Positions 1-11,822 of a DNA stretch of 64,000 nt are shown piece by piece. The stretch is from NCBI GenBank assembly GCA_900074885.1, contig FJUW01000051.1:67036-131035 (forward strand), read 5' to 3'. Position numbers and translations under genes: made by a program. The notes under the pieces were generated by a model. It made no database searches. It was not told the DNA's origin and saw nothing but the letters and a program-made list of their open reading frames with translations. The DNA is from Rhynchosporium graminicola (lineage: Eukaryota; Ascomycota; Leotiomycetes; Helotiales; Ploettnerulaceae). The stretch's first letter is position 1. Every line of letters starts with the position of its first letter.

Positions 1-501
1 GTAGACTATACAAGTCTACTTCCGCGAACGCTAGACCCAACCATATTGGCAGACACGAAAGACTAGGCAACTCCGCTCATGACCTTCCTTTCTATCATCA
101 CAACCGCAACTCCAGATTACTTTCGGCGGATATTATGAGTTCGGAGAATTAGATCGAATAATGCACCATCAGAAAAACTAGTTTTTCAAGAAAATTGACC
201 GCCTGGTCGAACAATTGTTTCCGCTCAAAGACTATTCCAGCTTCATAAAGTATAGATATAGGCCGTATATTGTTCAAGGAAGTAGATTTTAACTGATTTT
301 TGATTTCCTTGGTAGTTCTGTGATTTTCAATTTCAAGCAGGACTTCCACAGCCTATCCGCCGCCATACACACGGGATGCCGGTCCATTCATCTTTGAAAT
401 TACGCAACAAGAAAGCAGTGCAATCCATCTTCATAGGCTTTGGTCCATCTCATCACTCTTCCATGTGCTGAAAGAGCCAACTCATCGGACAGCTTGGAAA
501 A

Positions 502-1794
502 CTATGCTCTGTTAAATCCAGTGCGGTACGATAGATACTGGTCATCATAATAGGGAATCCTTGCACCCTGATCCTTCCGCCAGACGCCAAATAGAATGCA
601 TACCTTCTTGACCCAGGAGCGAGTGCAGGCGCTGGTATACTTTGGTGGCACGAGAATTCCTTGGATTGGAATGTTAGACATCATCTTGGCCGCGGAGATT
701 TGAGCAATTAATAGAAAAATGACGTTGGCTCGAAAATCTGCCATTGCTTTTTGCCTGGTATTTGTCGATGGCAGGGTATGGTCAGTGTTAGTGGTGATCT
801 CCTCCATATCTGATCTCGAGCCTTGCGCTTTTTTGTCAACTTGTCCTCCTTCTTGGTCGACGTATCCTCAGACTTTCGATTGTTCATGCCGACTCGAATA
901 TTCTCGAGTCTTTCTCCGTTCAGTAGACGGTGGCCAAACCCATTTGTGTCGATCTCCCCAACAGCTTAGATTGAGGTTTGATTCGCATCTTGGACTTCAA
1001 CACTGAAATGAAGTTCCCATTCTTGACATCTCTGGGAGCATCGTATGCACTCAACATGTCGACTCGATAGCCAAGTCTGAAGAAAGCAGAAACGACAGCT
1101 CGTGCCCGTGAAACGCCATTTTCAGTTTCTCCATTCGGGAGGAGATTGCCCGTTATGAGATCCCAAACGAAGTCCTCGGCAGTGGACGGGAAATTCTTGT
1201 ATCCTACCTTACTTATTTTGTCGTTGGAATTTCTAATCAATGTACAGAGATAGCATGGCGAATCTTCTTCTTTGTTGCTTTTTCCATACTCGGCATATCT
1301 TGTGGTTGGGTTGGTGGCTTGCTTGAGTTTCTTAAAGCGGTTTGGTCTTACTGGCGCATCCCTTGGGTCATCAATCTTCTACAACCATTGCTCCTCTATA
1401 AATGTCCTTCTCGATTTTTCCCCTGCCTGTATCTTGTCCGGGCGCCATTCGTTGCCGTTTGTTTATCCATCGACCAAGTAATCTTGACATCCATCCATCA
1501 ATCTCTTCTTGAACGTGATCAAATTGAATGGATGCATCGCAACCTTTGAATCGAACCTCTTCTGGGTTGCGGAATCCAGCACCTTGATTCGAAGCTTCGA
1601 GCCCTGCTTCTCGAACGAGGCGCAAGTATCGTACGTCTCTCCGTCCAGGCCTCTGAGCCGTCCTAGTCTTAACTCTCTACCCCTGGGCTTGAGTTAGTAT
1701 TATTCAATGACTGGAAGATGAGCTGCTTACTCCATGTTTGATGATATTTTGCGCCGGAGGTGTCGAAATCAATACATACGACGGAGCGTTGCAT
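502..1794 (-). pseudogene. Decayed protein-coding gene, family unrecognised
   Basis: A plausible first exon runs from an ATG at 1794 to 1731 and ends at a good GTAAGC donor. After a short intron with a CTAAC branch site, one reading frame continues from about 1690 to about 960 with convincing protein character, including DKIQAGEKSRRTFIEEQWL and YKNFPSTAEDFVWDLITG. That frame is broken by an in-frame TAA near 1460 and a TAG near 1377, each explained by CAA or CAG changing to a stop. The coding signal shifts frame near 950-1000 and peters out towards 502; a weaker coding-like piece lies at 149-349. I do not recognise the family. A different frame at 1371-1625 is also open, so the choice of frame is not certain. 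Confidence 0.4.
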
Positions 1795-3245
1795 GCGATA
1801 GAGCGTTGCAGTCGATGGTTTTCGTCGAGTTGATGGCTAGGAGCTAGATTCTGGTTCGTATTTCGTGGTAAGGCCGTTCCGCAAGTCTGAGGTGGGGGAG
1901 GGAAGACGGATTGTCGTCTCAAACAGCGTGGAGAGAGCGAAAGTATTTGTAGAAGAAGAGGAAGAGTAACCAAACTAGCGTACTTGTCTGAATTGACAAG
2001 TGTCCGGTGAATTATTCTGAACGTGACTTGGTAGCTTGAGTAGTTTCCTAGAATACTTCGCAAGTTTGAAGGTGGAAAATGAACTTCGGGTCAACGTTTC
2101 GCAGTTTCACGAAGTAAAATTCCGATAAAAATTAACTTCAAGATACTTATTGAGTCGCTGAAGCAGGAAATACATGAAATATACCGTTCCGATAAAAGTA
2201 AAAGGCAAAAAGAGCATGTTGGATGATTGTGATGTGATTATTTATTAAAAGTATGCTAAGCGAGATCTGTTTATGGCGGAGCAGATTGACCGTCAGGGAG
2301 TAGACTCAGTAGAGTACGTACTAGCTTATCAGAAAATGCGATAATTAATTTAGAGTACAGTAAACCTAGAAGCCCAAAACACATTGATTGCAGATTCTTG
2401 AAACATGAACCCGGCTTTCAACTCGACTTCCACACCCAGGAGACCCCCAAGTAAATCAGGTGCAACATTAGTCCCTCATGAGCTCTCAAATAAAGTTCAT
2501 ATACAATACCGATAGGGAAATAACTCGTAAAATTTCAGTTTCAATAGAAGAACTCCTTTGTGCTTGATATAGTCCTAGATATCGCTTTCAGATGGATCTG
2601 TCACAATATTGGCACTACCAAAACTCGTCGTCAGATGAACCAAAGAAGCAATGCTTAAAAACTTTTCAACGGTATTAGAGACTTACGAACTTCTTATGGA
2701 AGGTACGATATGAAGTTTTCGCACGGGAAACCTCTAGGACAGAACGGGTGCCTATTTCGTAAGGAACGAAGAGGCTGCTTCCTGTATACTCGCGCAGTCA
2801 GCGACCAACTGTGAAGTCAAATTAATTCTCATCCATACTGTACTGAATGTGATCAATCACTTTATCTATGTTCTTCATCGCGACCACATTTCTGTCGGGT
2901 CCTCTGGAAGGCTATCTTGAGGTCGTTCAATGGTCCGCTATACAATTTCAAGGTACACCAAAACATTTTTCTTCTGAATTTAATAAGAGGCTAAGTCTCT
3001 CCACGGTATCACTCGCTACTTTGGACACATCAAGTTCGGTAGTCTGCTATATAGTCAAGTGAATAGGTCTAGAGCTTTCTGAGTCTGAACTTCCGTAGCA
3101 TTGCTCCTAGTAACAACATTGAGCGGAACCTGCATACCCAGGGGTTTTCCGCAATCAAATCGGAGTAGGAGGACGACTACTGCAGCAGATAACACAGAAG
3201 TTGAAATGTCGGACGTATATATTCAAAGGTGGAAATGCCATTCAC
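1795..3245. other. Gene-poor stretch
   Basis: No convincing gene is visible. The stretch is AT-rich, has only short open frames, and repeats the motif TTCCGATAAAA near 2121 and 2186. Coding-like fragments on the plus strand near 2868-3290 may be the 5' end of the relic that follows. Confidence 0.4.
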
Positions 3246-3860
3246 TCGAGTGTATCTTCTCGTCGCCTAGGTTCACCAGATACACATAAGACATCCTCCG
3301 AGACGTCCTCCGAGAACGAGTTTTTCTAGTTGACTGACAGCGATGATTCTTACCTAAGCGGTAATGAGGCAGAGGAATCTACTGACTGGAACGAAACCTC
3401 TCCTCGTTCGCATCCATCTGCTCCATCATATATCATTTCACCCAAGAGCTGCCTAGGGTGGCATTTGCTTACCTCCTGATTCTTTTCGAATGGGGAATCC
3501 GTAAGTGTTCTCGCACTCTTCCTAAAGCATGTGGGCAACGGAAGTCATACTCGATTCATCGAACCGTCTTATTCAGATCCAAAGTGGGTTCACAGTGGCA
3601 AACTTACCAAAAATCCCCTGCAGAAAAAACCCCTCTCAGGCTCAGACTTCTTGAGAAACCAAGTGTTTGGTCGCGACTGTTTGATCGTCCCCCACCTTCA
3701 TACAGTATTATCCACATGAGTTCATTGCTGTTCCGGATATCGCTTGTAGACATCCGCTTACCCCGACGAGTTCTCACCAAAACATCCCACTCTCGCCTCG
3801 TTCTTCATCATGGTCAATGTTCGGATGAAACGAAGTATTTGTTTGACTCGTAGCTATTCC
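3246..3860 (+). pseudogene. Decayed coding relic, Ser/Asp-rich, unrecognised
   Basis: A single frame starting near 3246 reads through protein-like sequence (HKTSSETSSENEF, TDSDDSYLSGNEAEESTDWN, PSYIISPKSCLGWHL, GNGSHTRFIEPSYSDPKWVH). It is interrupted by TAG at 3327-3329, TGA at 3477-3479 and TGA at 3717-3719. All three can arise from CAG or CGA by one C-to-T transition. Near 3715 the coding signal moves one frame (HEFIAVPDIACRHPL). Coding-like fragments continue to about 4100. The family is not recognised; the acidic serine-rich composition suggests a disordered region. Confidence 0.35.
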
Positions 3861-4869
3861 GGGATCGTGATTGTGTAAGATGCACACCGGTTCTGTTGTT
3901 TCGCGACTCGGGTGAGCCAGTCTGATCATGTCCATGACTCGCGCCATGCAGAGCTTGCCAAGTGGCTGAAGCAACTTGGCATCGTACCGAAGCTTTGGCT
4001 TGGACTCTTGACGAAGACAAGCAACGCCACGTCCGGAGAAATAAGAGCCTCATCGCAGGGGCTGGATAATTTAAATGTTGAGATACTACGGGAGGATCGA
4101 TAATACTGTGGTTATGTATGGTTTTGTTGATGTCTAGAAGTAATCTTCATGCTTCCGACTGACAAAGGGAGCGCATCTCAGGGCAAGTACCCATAGTATC
4201 ATACCTACATCTAGCGTATCCACTAAGATTCGAAGACCGTGCCACTGGGAACGGAACTAGAGTCCCCATTGTTTTCCCCATTAACCCCGTGGGTTTGAAG
4301 TGTATATCAATCACTGGTCGGATTGGTTTGCCGTAAATCCAAGACCTGCTCATCTCTGGTAACTCGAGTAGAGCGGAACGGGCTTCACGCCGATATCCAC
4401 ATTACGTAGCTTGATATTCACGGCCCGATTTTATATGGAGTATTGATGGAGCCTCAAAAAGCTCCTCGTAAAGTAGGCAGATAAAGTTGTGGATATCTTG
4501 GATGGATGGTAAAGAGTTCCTTGCACCCTACGGAGTGAGGGTTCGCACGGTTCTTATCAGGCTCTTGTCGAGAGGCTTTGTCTGGGTGGACGTGGCCGTC
4601 TGACAGGCGAACTCTGGAGCCTCCAGTTGCTAATCACTCACCGCATATTTGCCGAGAATGGTACTGGTGGGGCCCCAAGGGAAGAGGAGAACTTGATATG
4701 TTCCAGGATGTGATTGTGACGCTATTTAGGGTATGTCCTTTGGTGCCGCATCATAGTGATTTGAAGGATGGTGCGAAGAATCTCTTTAAGAGCCGCCTCC
4801 CTTCCTCACTTCAGACGATGCTCCTTTGTCCGATTTTCAGTATACTCTCTACGTCGTAACAGTATCACC
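3861..4869. other. Relic tail and promoter of the sugar porter
   Basis: Sequence to about 4100 has scattered coding-like fragments on the plus strand. From there to 4869 I see only the probable promoter and 5' UTR of the transporter that starts at 4870. Confidence 0.35.
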
Positions 4870-6790
4870 ATGACTCTCCGTGGTAGCAAGCTTTCTGTTG
4901 CTCAGTTGGCGCTGGTTGTTGCACCCAGCTTCATTCTCTTTGGCTACAATCAGGCTGGAGTCGGAGGACTTCTATCCGTAAGTCGATTCCCAAGTTATAC
5001 GCCAAATACAATTGCTGATATCTTCAGTTGCCGGATTGGGTCAAAACATTTCCTGAGATCGATACCAAGAACACGACTGGCGCTGAGAAGTCTCATAATG
5101 CCACAATTCAAGGAACGGTGGTCGCTACCTTTGTCCTCGGCGCTCTTGTCGGATCACTTGCTTGCATGAAGATTGGAAACATTCTCGGTCGTCGTAAGAG
5201 TATCTTTCTCGCCGCCGTACTTACTCTTATTGGCGAGACTTTATGCACTTCATCATTTGGACTCGCTCAATTCGTCGTGGGCCGAACTATCATTGGACTT
5301 GGTATTGGAATTCTTTCCGCCACTGTTCCAGTATGGCAAGCAGAGTGTAGTTCCGCTGCCAATCGCGGAAAGCACGTCGTACTTGATGGGTTGTTCATGA
5401 CGTGAGTTTTCCGTAATTAACCCGACCGAATTCTTGCTGACACAGCTTAGCTTGGGATTCACACTCGAATCCTGGATCAATCTAGGAGCATCGCAAATCA
5501 AAACCGGACCGAATATCTCTGCATCGTGGAGAATGCCGTTGGGAATTCCTCTTGCACTCTCGCTTTTGTTAATGGCCACCATAAATTTCATGCCAGAATC
5601 CCCACGATGGCTCATCAGCGTGAATCGCGTCGAAGAAGCCCGTACGGTTCTTGCCAACCTGAAGGACCTCTCGGAAACGGACCCAGTCATCACAGCCGAA
5701 GTCGAAGGTATCCAGTACTCCCTTGAGGAATCCACTGTTAAGAAGGCCAGCATTGCTGATATGTTCACCATGGGGCCTGAGAAGCTATTCTACCGCTTTT
5801 GTCTCTGTATCCTGCTGCAATTCTATCAACAGATGTCTGGAAGCAACCTCAGTAAGTTTCATTAATCTTGGAGTCTCATCAATGATTTATTGAGACAAGT
5901 CCAATTCTGTGCCTAAAACATCTTCGAGAGAAAGAAACTGAATTTCGTTGCGTAACAGTTTCTGTATACGCGCCGATCATTTTCGAACAGGATCTTGGCC
6001 TCGATGGACAAACTGCAAGGATCTTGTCTGGTGGCACTTTGACCTGGAAGTTCCTATCTAGTTTCGTAGCCTTTTTCACCATCGATCGCTTCGGACGACG
6101 AGCACTGTTCATGTTCAGTGGTGTCGGGTAGGCAACTCCTATTCCCCCGACGACCTTGAAGCTAACAAAACATAGCATGGGTAGCTGTATGTTAGCTCTG
6201 GCCATTGCCACTTCATACCCAAAATCGAACAAAAGTTCTGGGATTGCTAGCGTATTCTTCATCTTTGCCGTGAGTACTGTATCGCAATCTTGCTTACATG
6301 CGCTGACTCATTTATACAGTTCAACTTCTTTGTCCCCATTGGTTTCCTGGGAGCCAACTTCTTATACTGCGCTGAAGTTGCGCCTGTCAAACTTCGTGTC
6401 AGTATGGCAGCGATTTCTACCGCCAATCATTGGCTCTGGTAATTATCACCATCCTCACGTATTTCATACCTCTAACATGAGCCCAGGAACTTCGTAGTCG
6501 TAATGGCCACCCCCGTTGCCATCGCCAGTATCGGAAACTACTATTTCGTTATTTTCTGTGTCGTTAGTTTCTGCATTCCGCTCTCTGTCTACTTTTTCTA
6601 CCCAGAAACCATGGGACAGAGTCTCGAGCAGATCGACGCTGTGTTCCGCGACAACAAGACACCACTCGCGATTGTAAGGGCTAGTAAACTTCTGGCGAAG
6701 GGTGATGTGCAAGCTATTTATAGGGAAAAGCAGGATGAGAAGAGAGTGGAGAACGTTATGGCTGAGGAAAGTGGCAAGGAGAGTGTTTGA
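4870..6790 (+). CDS. MFS sugar porter (hexose-transporter type)
   Basis: Seven exons give a continuous 522-residue protein: 4870-4977, 5028-5401, 5451-5851, 5959-6127, 6176-6269, 6320-6438 and 6487-6790. All introns are GT-AG and phases match throughout. Family marks of the Sugar_tr branch of the major facilitator superfamily are visible. These are FGYNQAGVGG in helix 1, NILGRRKS after helix 2, PESPRWL before the central loop, DRFGRR after helix 8 and the C-terminal PETMGQSLEQID. Twelve membrane helices are expected from the family, and the protein should act as a plasma-membrane sugar/proton symporter. The substrate cannot be told from sequence. No lesion is seen, although several flanking genes are decayed. 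Confidence 0.93.
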
Positions 6791-8031
6791 ACTTGGACTT
6801 ACGGTGTTTTGAGTGAAAAGGATTTGAGCTGGGCTATACAATGAATACCGCACTGCACGTTTCCTTGATATCAAGTTATCCAATTATATTCAGTGTCTTG
6901 TCTTACAGGTGACTTCGAGCCAAATAATATTACATGGTGAAAAGTTTACAAAAGTCTGTCAAGTGACTTTAATCATTCTCATGATCTGACAGTTGCATCT
7001 TCCATCATCTCGAGCGTAAAACACTATCCTAAATAGAATCTTGAGTTGACGACTCTACTCATCTATCCATCGATTACAGGAAGAAGTGGCCAATCGAAGC
7101 AGACTAGTGCCATAGGAGAGTTTGAAGTCACGAAAGCATTTCAGAACTTCGCTTGATTACTATAGTAATGTCGCGAAAACCATGCGAGACTTTGACCTGA
7201 AAATACATTGACGTCACGGAAATGATTCAGGACTTTGATTGTACGTGTAAAGAAATATCAGCTTCACCAGAATGAGCCACTTTTCTCTGACCACGATAGA
7301 GCCCCACAATTGATGCTAGCTGGTATCTGTAACCTAGACTATTTTTACCATTACCAGATAAATATAATCTAAACTTTTACGAATGGTCAGTCTTCTTCTT
7401 TATATAATTGTAATGTCAAGTATGCAATTGATTGTAATAGAAGTGGCTCGCAAGAAGGTAGGGTTACACGACCTTCTTGTAAAATAAAACTTATTGACTC
7501 TCGAACGAAATCGAGTCTACTCCTAACTCCCTAGTATCGTCTTTGATTACAAAAAATTTATGTCTACTAGTTTTTATTCTTGCTAGGTATTACTACTTCT
7601 CCGATCATTGAGTCTTAATAACACGTGCATCCGAAAGCCTAGCTAGAGTCTCCAATTTGTCATCGCTGAAAAATTCTTGGGTAAGGGGACATAAATCGAC
7701 CTTCTATTAGCCAATTGCAGATAATGGTCAATCGCAAGTAACAGATGCCAATGACTCGGAAGAGTCCGAGAAATGCATCATGTTAGCGAGTCATACTGTC
7801 ATAAACATAAAATCCCATACATCAACGCTTCTTCGGGCAGGGTTGACGCTTGCGCAACTTCAAACGACCACAATGCCATTGGCCACTACTAGAAGGTTTA
7901 TTGTGAAACTGTGCTATCTGAGAGCCTCAATGATCACTTGTCATTCAAAATGTCGATATCGCCCACAGTTTCTTTGGTTCGCTTATCAAAGATTCCAATA
8001 ACAATTTACAGGTAGTGTGTGTAGAGGAAAA
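6791..8031. other. Intergenic, no gene seen
   Basis: About 1.2 kb without a supportable gene. A weak diverged duplication is visible around 7125-7165 and 7210-7250 (GTCACG followed by a TTCAG-A-CTT block). The last part is probably the promoter of the gene at 8032. Confidence 0.5.
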
Positions 8032-9746
8032 ATGACCACTCCAGCTTTAGTGCCTGACCTGACAGGAAAATCGATATACACAACTCCATCGTCGCAAAGT
8101 CCGACAGCCCATCCTATTCATGATCAATTTACAAATCCAAAGTGTCGAATCTGCGAAGATGCAGCGACCAAAGATGAAGAATTCGAATCCAGTACGACTG
8201 CCATCAAATCACTATCACAAATCGGATCAAACGGTTCCCCTCCAGCCAATAAATCTAGCCCAGAAGAAATCGCACCAATAATTCCGCCAAGACCTTTTGG
8301 ACGAAGAACATCGATTATTTCGGTAGAGGATGAAAAACCAGAGGTTCCACCGAGACCAGTTGGAAGAGAGATCCCATTGGTTTCGAAGGTTGAGAAAGAA
8401 GCTCCACCGCTCCCGATCCGACCTCCAAATCACTCGACGAGAACAGCACCGGAGCCGATTCCTGACGTCCCACAACGAGCAGCACCTACACCTTTCAAGC
8501 AACGGAATACCTTACCACCTCCGACCATTCCCGAGGAAACAAATGAGCAGATCAGAGATCCTCCTGTGAAGTACAGTAGACAGCCGGACAAGCTGATGGC
8601 ATATCTTATACCTTTACCCAATCCGAACCTCAAAAAGCGGATGGGTAGGGAGGATGATTTACCACAGGTATGTCTGAGCTAGATCGATATTTCTCGGATG
8701 ATGACCTGACATTTTCAGCGGTACTTATTGTATACCCCGCCTAAACCGCATTGCTTGAAGCCAGACGAAGGTGTCAAAGAGACTAAGAGACATAAGGGCA
8801 GACGGAAGCTTCAAGAACAGGTATGGTCGTACACAGAGCCCTCTTCCAAGCAAGCTTAGCTAATTTTGGCGTTGGATAGGTTGAGAAAGCGAAGAAATAC
8901 GACGGGAAGACGTTTTCATGGAGAGGTTTGCACAGCAAAACAACCAAAGGCGTACTCTGGGCAGTACGCAGGATCAGAGCTACGGATCTTGTCTTCTTAG
9001 GTCGAATAAAAAATAAAGGTGAGCACATACCTCCGAAACATCAACCTGCGTTTCGGTAAGTTGGCTGGATCTCGGCTAATGTGAACACAGAAGTCGATGA
9101 GATCGTCCTGGTGTATCCTGACAACATAACACAGACCATTCCTGAAGTACGCAATGAGTTCATCGCTCAAGTCACACGCACGAAGAAACGAGCTGCCAAA
9201 GAATCCGTCATATCGACTTTGTTGTTACCAGTAGCGCTCGTAATCGATACTATCGCTGTGGTCATTTGGCCTTTCGGTGGCTTATTAGAAATCGACGCTG
9301 TATGGTGCTACGCTGCGACTAAAGGGTGGCACACATCTCGTAGAATCACCAAGCGTCTCGGAACGCGCCAGTCGAGATTCAACGAGTACGGTGGCAAGGA
9401 ACGGGATTTGTTCTTGAGATATCACCAAGACGCGGATATGGAGGTCCTTCAGAGATATGTGGCTGAGGCTTGTCATAAGATGAATCCGGCTATGTTTGAT
9501 AGTGTGGGTGTACCGCCGACTGAGACTGAGGTGGCGAAAGCGATCGGGTGGAGACCAGTTTTGAGAGGGAAGACAGGGGAATTGAGGAAGGAGGGAGATG
9601 GGGAGGGTTTCATGTGGGCGGATGAGGAGTGGCAAAGGGCAGTCTTTGCTGATGACTTGAAGGCTGTGGCTGAGAAGGGTGCGAGGAGCTGGGAAGGATG
9701 GGGGAGGAGATTTGAGAAAAAGCCTGATAAAGCTTTGAAGAAGTGA
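8032..9746 (+). CDS. Conserved hypothetical protein with Pro-rich N-terminus and hydrophobic segment
   Basis: Four exons (8032-8667, 8719-8820, 8880-9018, 9091-9746) encode 510 residues in matching phases. The first 210 residues are low-complexity and rich in Pro, Ser and Arg with PPRP-like motifs, suggesting a disordered, possibly SH3-binding tail. The C-terminal half is well ordered: a YLLYTPPKPH segment, a basic stretch, then a long hydrophobic stretch at about 332-360 (STLLLPVALVIDTIAVVIW), followed by WCYAATKGWHTSRR. The layout resembles an uncharacterised family in filamentous fungi, which I recognise only as a pattern and cannot name. ATG 8032 is the first in-frame methionine; an upstream non-coding exon is possible. 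Confidence 0.8.
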
Positions 9747-10126
9747 AATTCTGGAAAATAGTCCACGTGGTGGGGAAAGCGGAAATGGGAGGGCTATATT
9801 CGCAATAGTTCCACAGATGCAAAAACACAGGAGTAGGGTGCGAAACTGGAACCTAGAGTCTAGTTGCAGACTGAGAGAATCGAATGAGAGTTATAAACTT
9901 CTACTTCATTGCACCACGTGACAGCTGTCTACGCGACGCATACGCCTCAAGAGCAAGAGGTTGCCATTACTGGCCATTAAAACGGGCAAACTTCTTCTTA
10001 TCAATTCCCACCCAGCAGATATGTGTTCTTTTTCCGACATCTTCAATGAGATGGCCATTCACCTCCGATCTTCATCCAACTCGGCTATTTTAATACTTCA
10101 TGATGCCAGTCAAAACCATCTCTGTC
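9747..10126. other. Intergenic upstream of 5S rRNA
   Basis: No gene seen. A CACGTG-type motif lies at about 9914. The stretch is the 5' flank of the 5S gene. Confidence 0.4.
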
Positions 10127-10245
10127 ACATACAACCATAGACTGGTGAGAACTGGGCATCCCGTCCGCTCTGCCATACACAAGCACCAGATCGGCAGATT
10201 AATAGTTGGGTGGGTGACCACCAGCGAATACCTGCTGTTTTATGT
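10127..10245 (+). rRNA. 5S ribosomal RNA
   Basis: The 119-nt segment begins ACATACAACCATAG and ends in TTTTATGT, so the two ends pair as the terminal helix. Diagnostic internal blocks are CATCCCGTCCGCTC and AGTTGGGTGGGTGACCACC followed by AGCGAATAC, which match the conserved fungal 5S core. The arm CTGGTG pairs with CACCAG. A T-rich run (GTTTTTGCTTTTC) follows directly, as expected for an RNA polymerase III terminator. The gene is isolated among protein genes, in line with the dispersed 5S genes of filamentous ascomycetes. Several positions differ from the Neurospora sequence as I remember it, but pairing is kept, so it looks functional. Confidence 0.93.
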
Positions 10246-11822
10246 TTTTGCTTTTCTTTTTGCTTTCTCTTTAGTATTGTCTCGGAATCTTTGACAGTCG
10301 AGGCATGTATGAGGGCTCTTTGTGTAGAGGAATAAGCTTTAGTTCTTTTTACAAACCTTGGACGAGACATTTTAACGCAAAGAAAAGGAGGTTGTAAAAG
10401 TGGCAAGGATCTTGAGAATGATCCACATTTTATAGTGAATCGAATAATACCCCACTGCAAAACGATTATGAATCTTCTATGATTGACATGAATTTATACA
10501 CTGACGCACGTCGTCTCATGATTGGAGGATGGAGATCGGTATTATTCGTCTGTTCAACATTTTGTAACCACTAACAAGTCTGCCGGGCGATGACCGTCTA
10601 TCAGCCATTCGTTGTACTTGAACTCGCTTAGTAGAAAGATCAATGTTTACATTTTCCCAATTGCGATAAGTCAAGTTACCTCTAGATCTGGTGCAAGGTC
10701 ATAATAAATTACTTTCCAATCACCTACTTAGTTCTGATGATGAGACTGTCATGGACATTAAGACCAAATTTACTCTGTTCCGTTTCACAATCACACAAGG
10801 TGTTGACCGCGAGAAAAGATACTGTCTGCTTAGGAAAAGAGTATAGTGTAAGACTGTGCAATATTAGGATTTGACAACAAGAAACATAAAATACTAACAT
10901 CAACCCAGAAATTCTAGGCGCTATACCGCCTGGACAGCTCCATAACGAGTTCTACCTCCTCAGTCCTGCAATATATACTTGATGGCTGATCAAAAGGACA
11001 CTTACAGAATTACTGTATCGACACGGAAGAGGATGGAGATAAATACGATGTCTGCCGTGTGGGGGTAAGGCGCCGAAACTACTTTAATCCTATACTTTAT
11101 AGGAAGACTATGGCCAAGTTGCGAAGGCTGAAAATGAGGACGAAGTTGCATCGACAGAATAAGTAAGGCAGTTACACCTGTTTCCCAACGTGTACAAATT
11201 AGCTTACTTTCCGTAAAATCAGTGACCCAGATTATATTGACGATCGTAGTTTGAGCTTGGCGTGCCTTCACTATGCAGAGCTTCCCTGCTGGAAAGATGC
11301 ACTTGGTTAAATCACGACATCCAATCGACCCGCAGTAAGCACAAGTAGCCACCCACATGATCGGAGCATTCTGACTGCGCCACCACGCAAAACGTCTACC
11401 AGTATCAATATAGCTTTTTACGGACGCCTTATGAGCTGCTGAATTGCTCTCAAAAACGATTGCCTGATTGACGCGACCTGTCATTGGCTCCACGGCCAAC
11501 TTAGTATGGTAAATTGTCGCTTCGCACTATACTGCACTCTTTGTGCCACTGGGGTTGCAATTAATCGCTCTTAATGGGGAGACATACGAGGTGCAGTGGG
11601 GCGGTGTTTGGAAAGGTTTTGGAAAGGGATGGCTGTATCATTCCTGAGTCAATCGAACTGTCGAGAAATGCGATGATAAGTTGGCCTTGCCGCATGGACT
11701 ACTTTATACACCATTAGACCGATTAATCCATCCCCTATCCATTTAAATCCATACAACTTCTTTATCCCCAAGTTCACATGAAATTCTCGTAAGCCTAACT
11801 GAATCACCCAACAATCTTAAGA
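10246..11822. other. Intergenic region
   Basis: About 1.6 kb without a confident gene. It contains one long minus-strand open frame at 11002-11499, listed separately, and otherwise AT-rich sequence. The last 200 bp are the promoter of the gene at 11823. Confidence 0.4.
11002..11499 (-). CDS. Doubtful ORF, 165 aa
   Basis: An uninterrupted 165-residue frame begins at an ATG. It contains a Trp/Cys-rich segment (RRFAWWRSQNAPIMWV, ATCAYCGSIGCRDLTKC). No family is recognised and no introns are obvious. It is longer than most random frames here but could still be chance or a remnant. I report it so the stretch is not taken as empty. Confidence 0.2.
   Translation of the reverse strand: MAVEPMTGRVNQAIVFESNSAAHKASVKSYIDTGRRFAWWRSQNAPIMWVATCAYCGSIGCRDLTKCIFPAGKLCIVKARQAQTTIVNIIWVTDFTESKLICTRWETGVTALLILSMQLRPHFQPSQLGHSLPIKYRIKVVSAPYPHTADIVFISILFRVDTVIL

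Noticed and set aside
8017..8031. GTG start for the hypothetical gene at 8 kb
   Set aside because: A eukaryotic start at ATG 8032 is available in frame 15 bp downstream.
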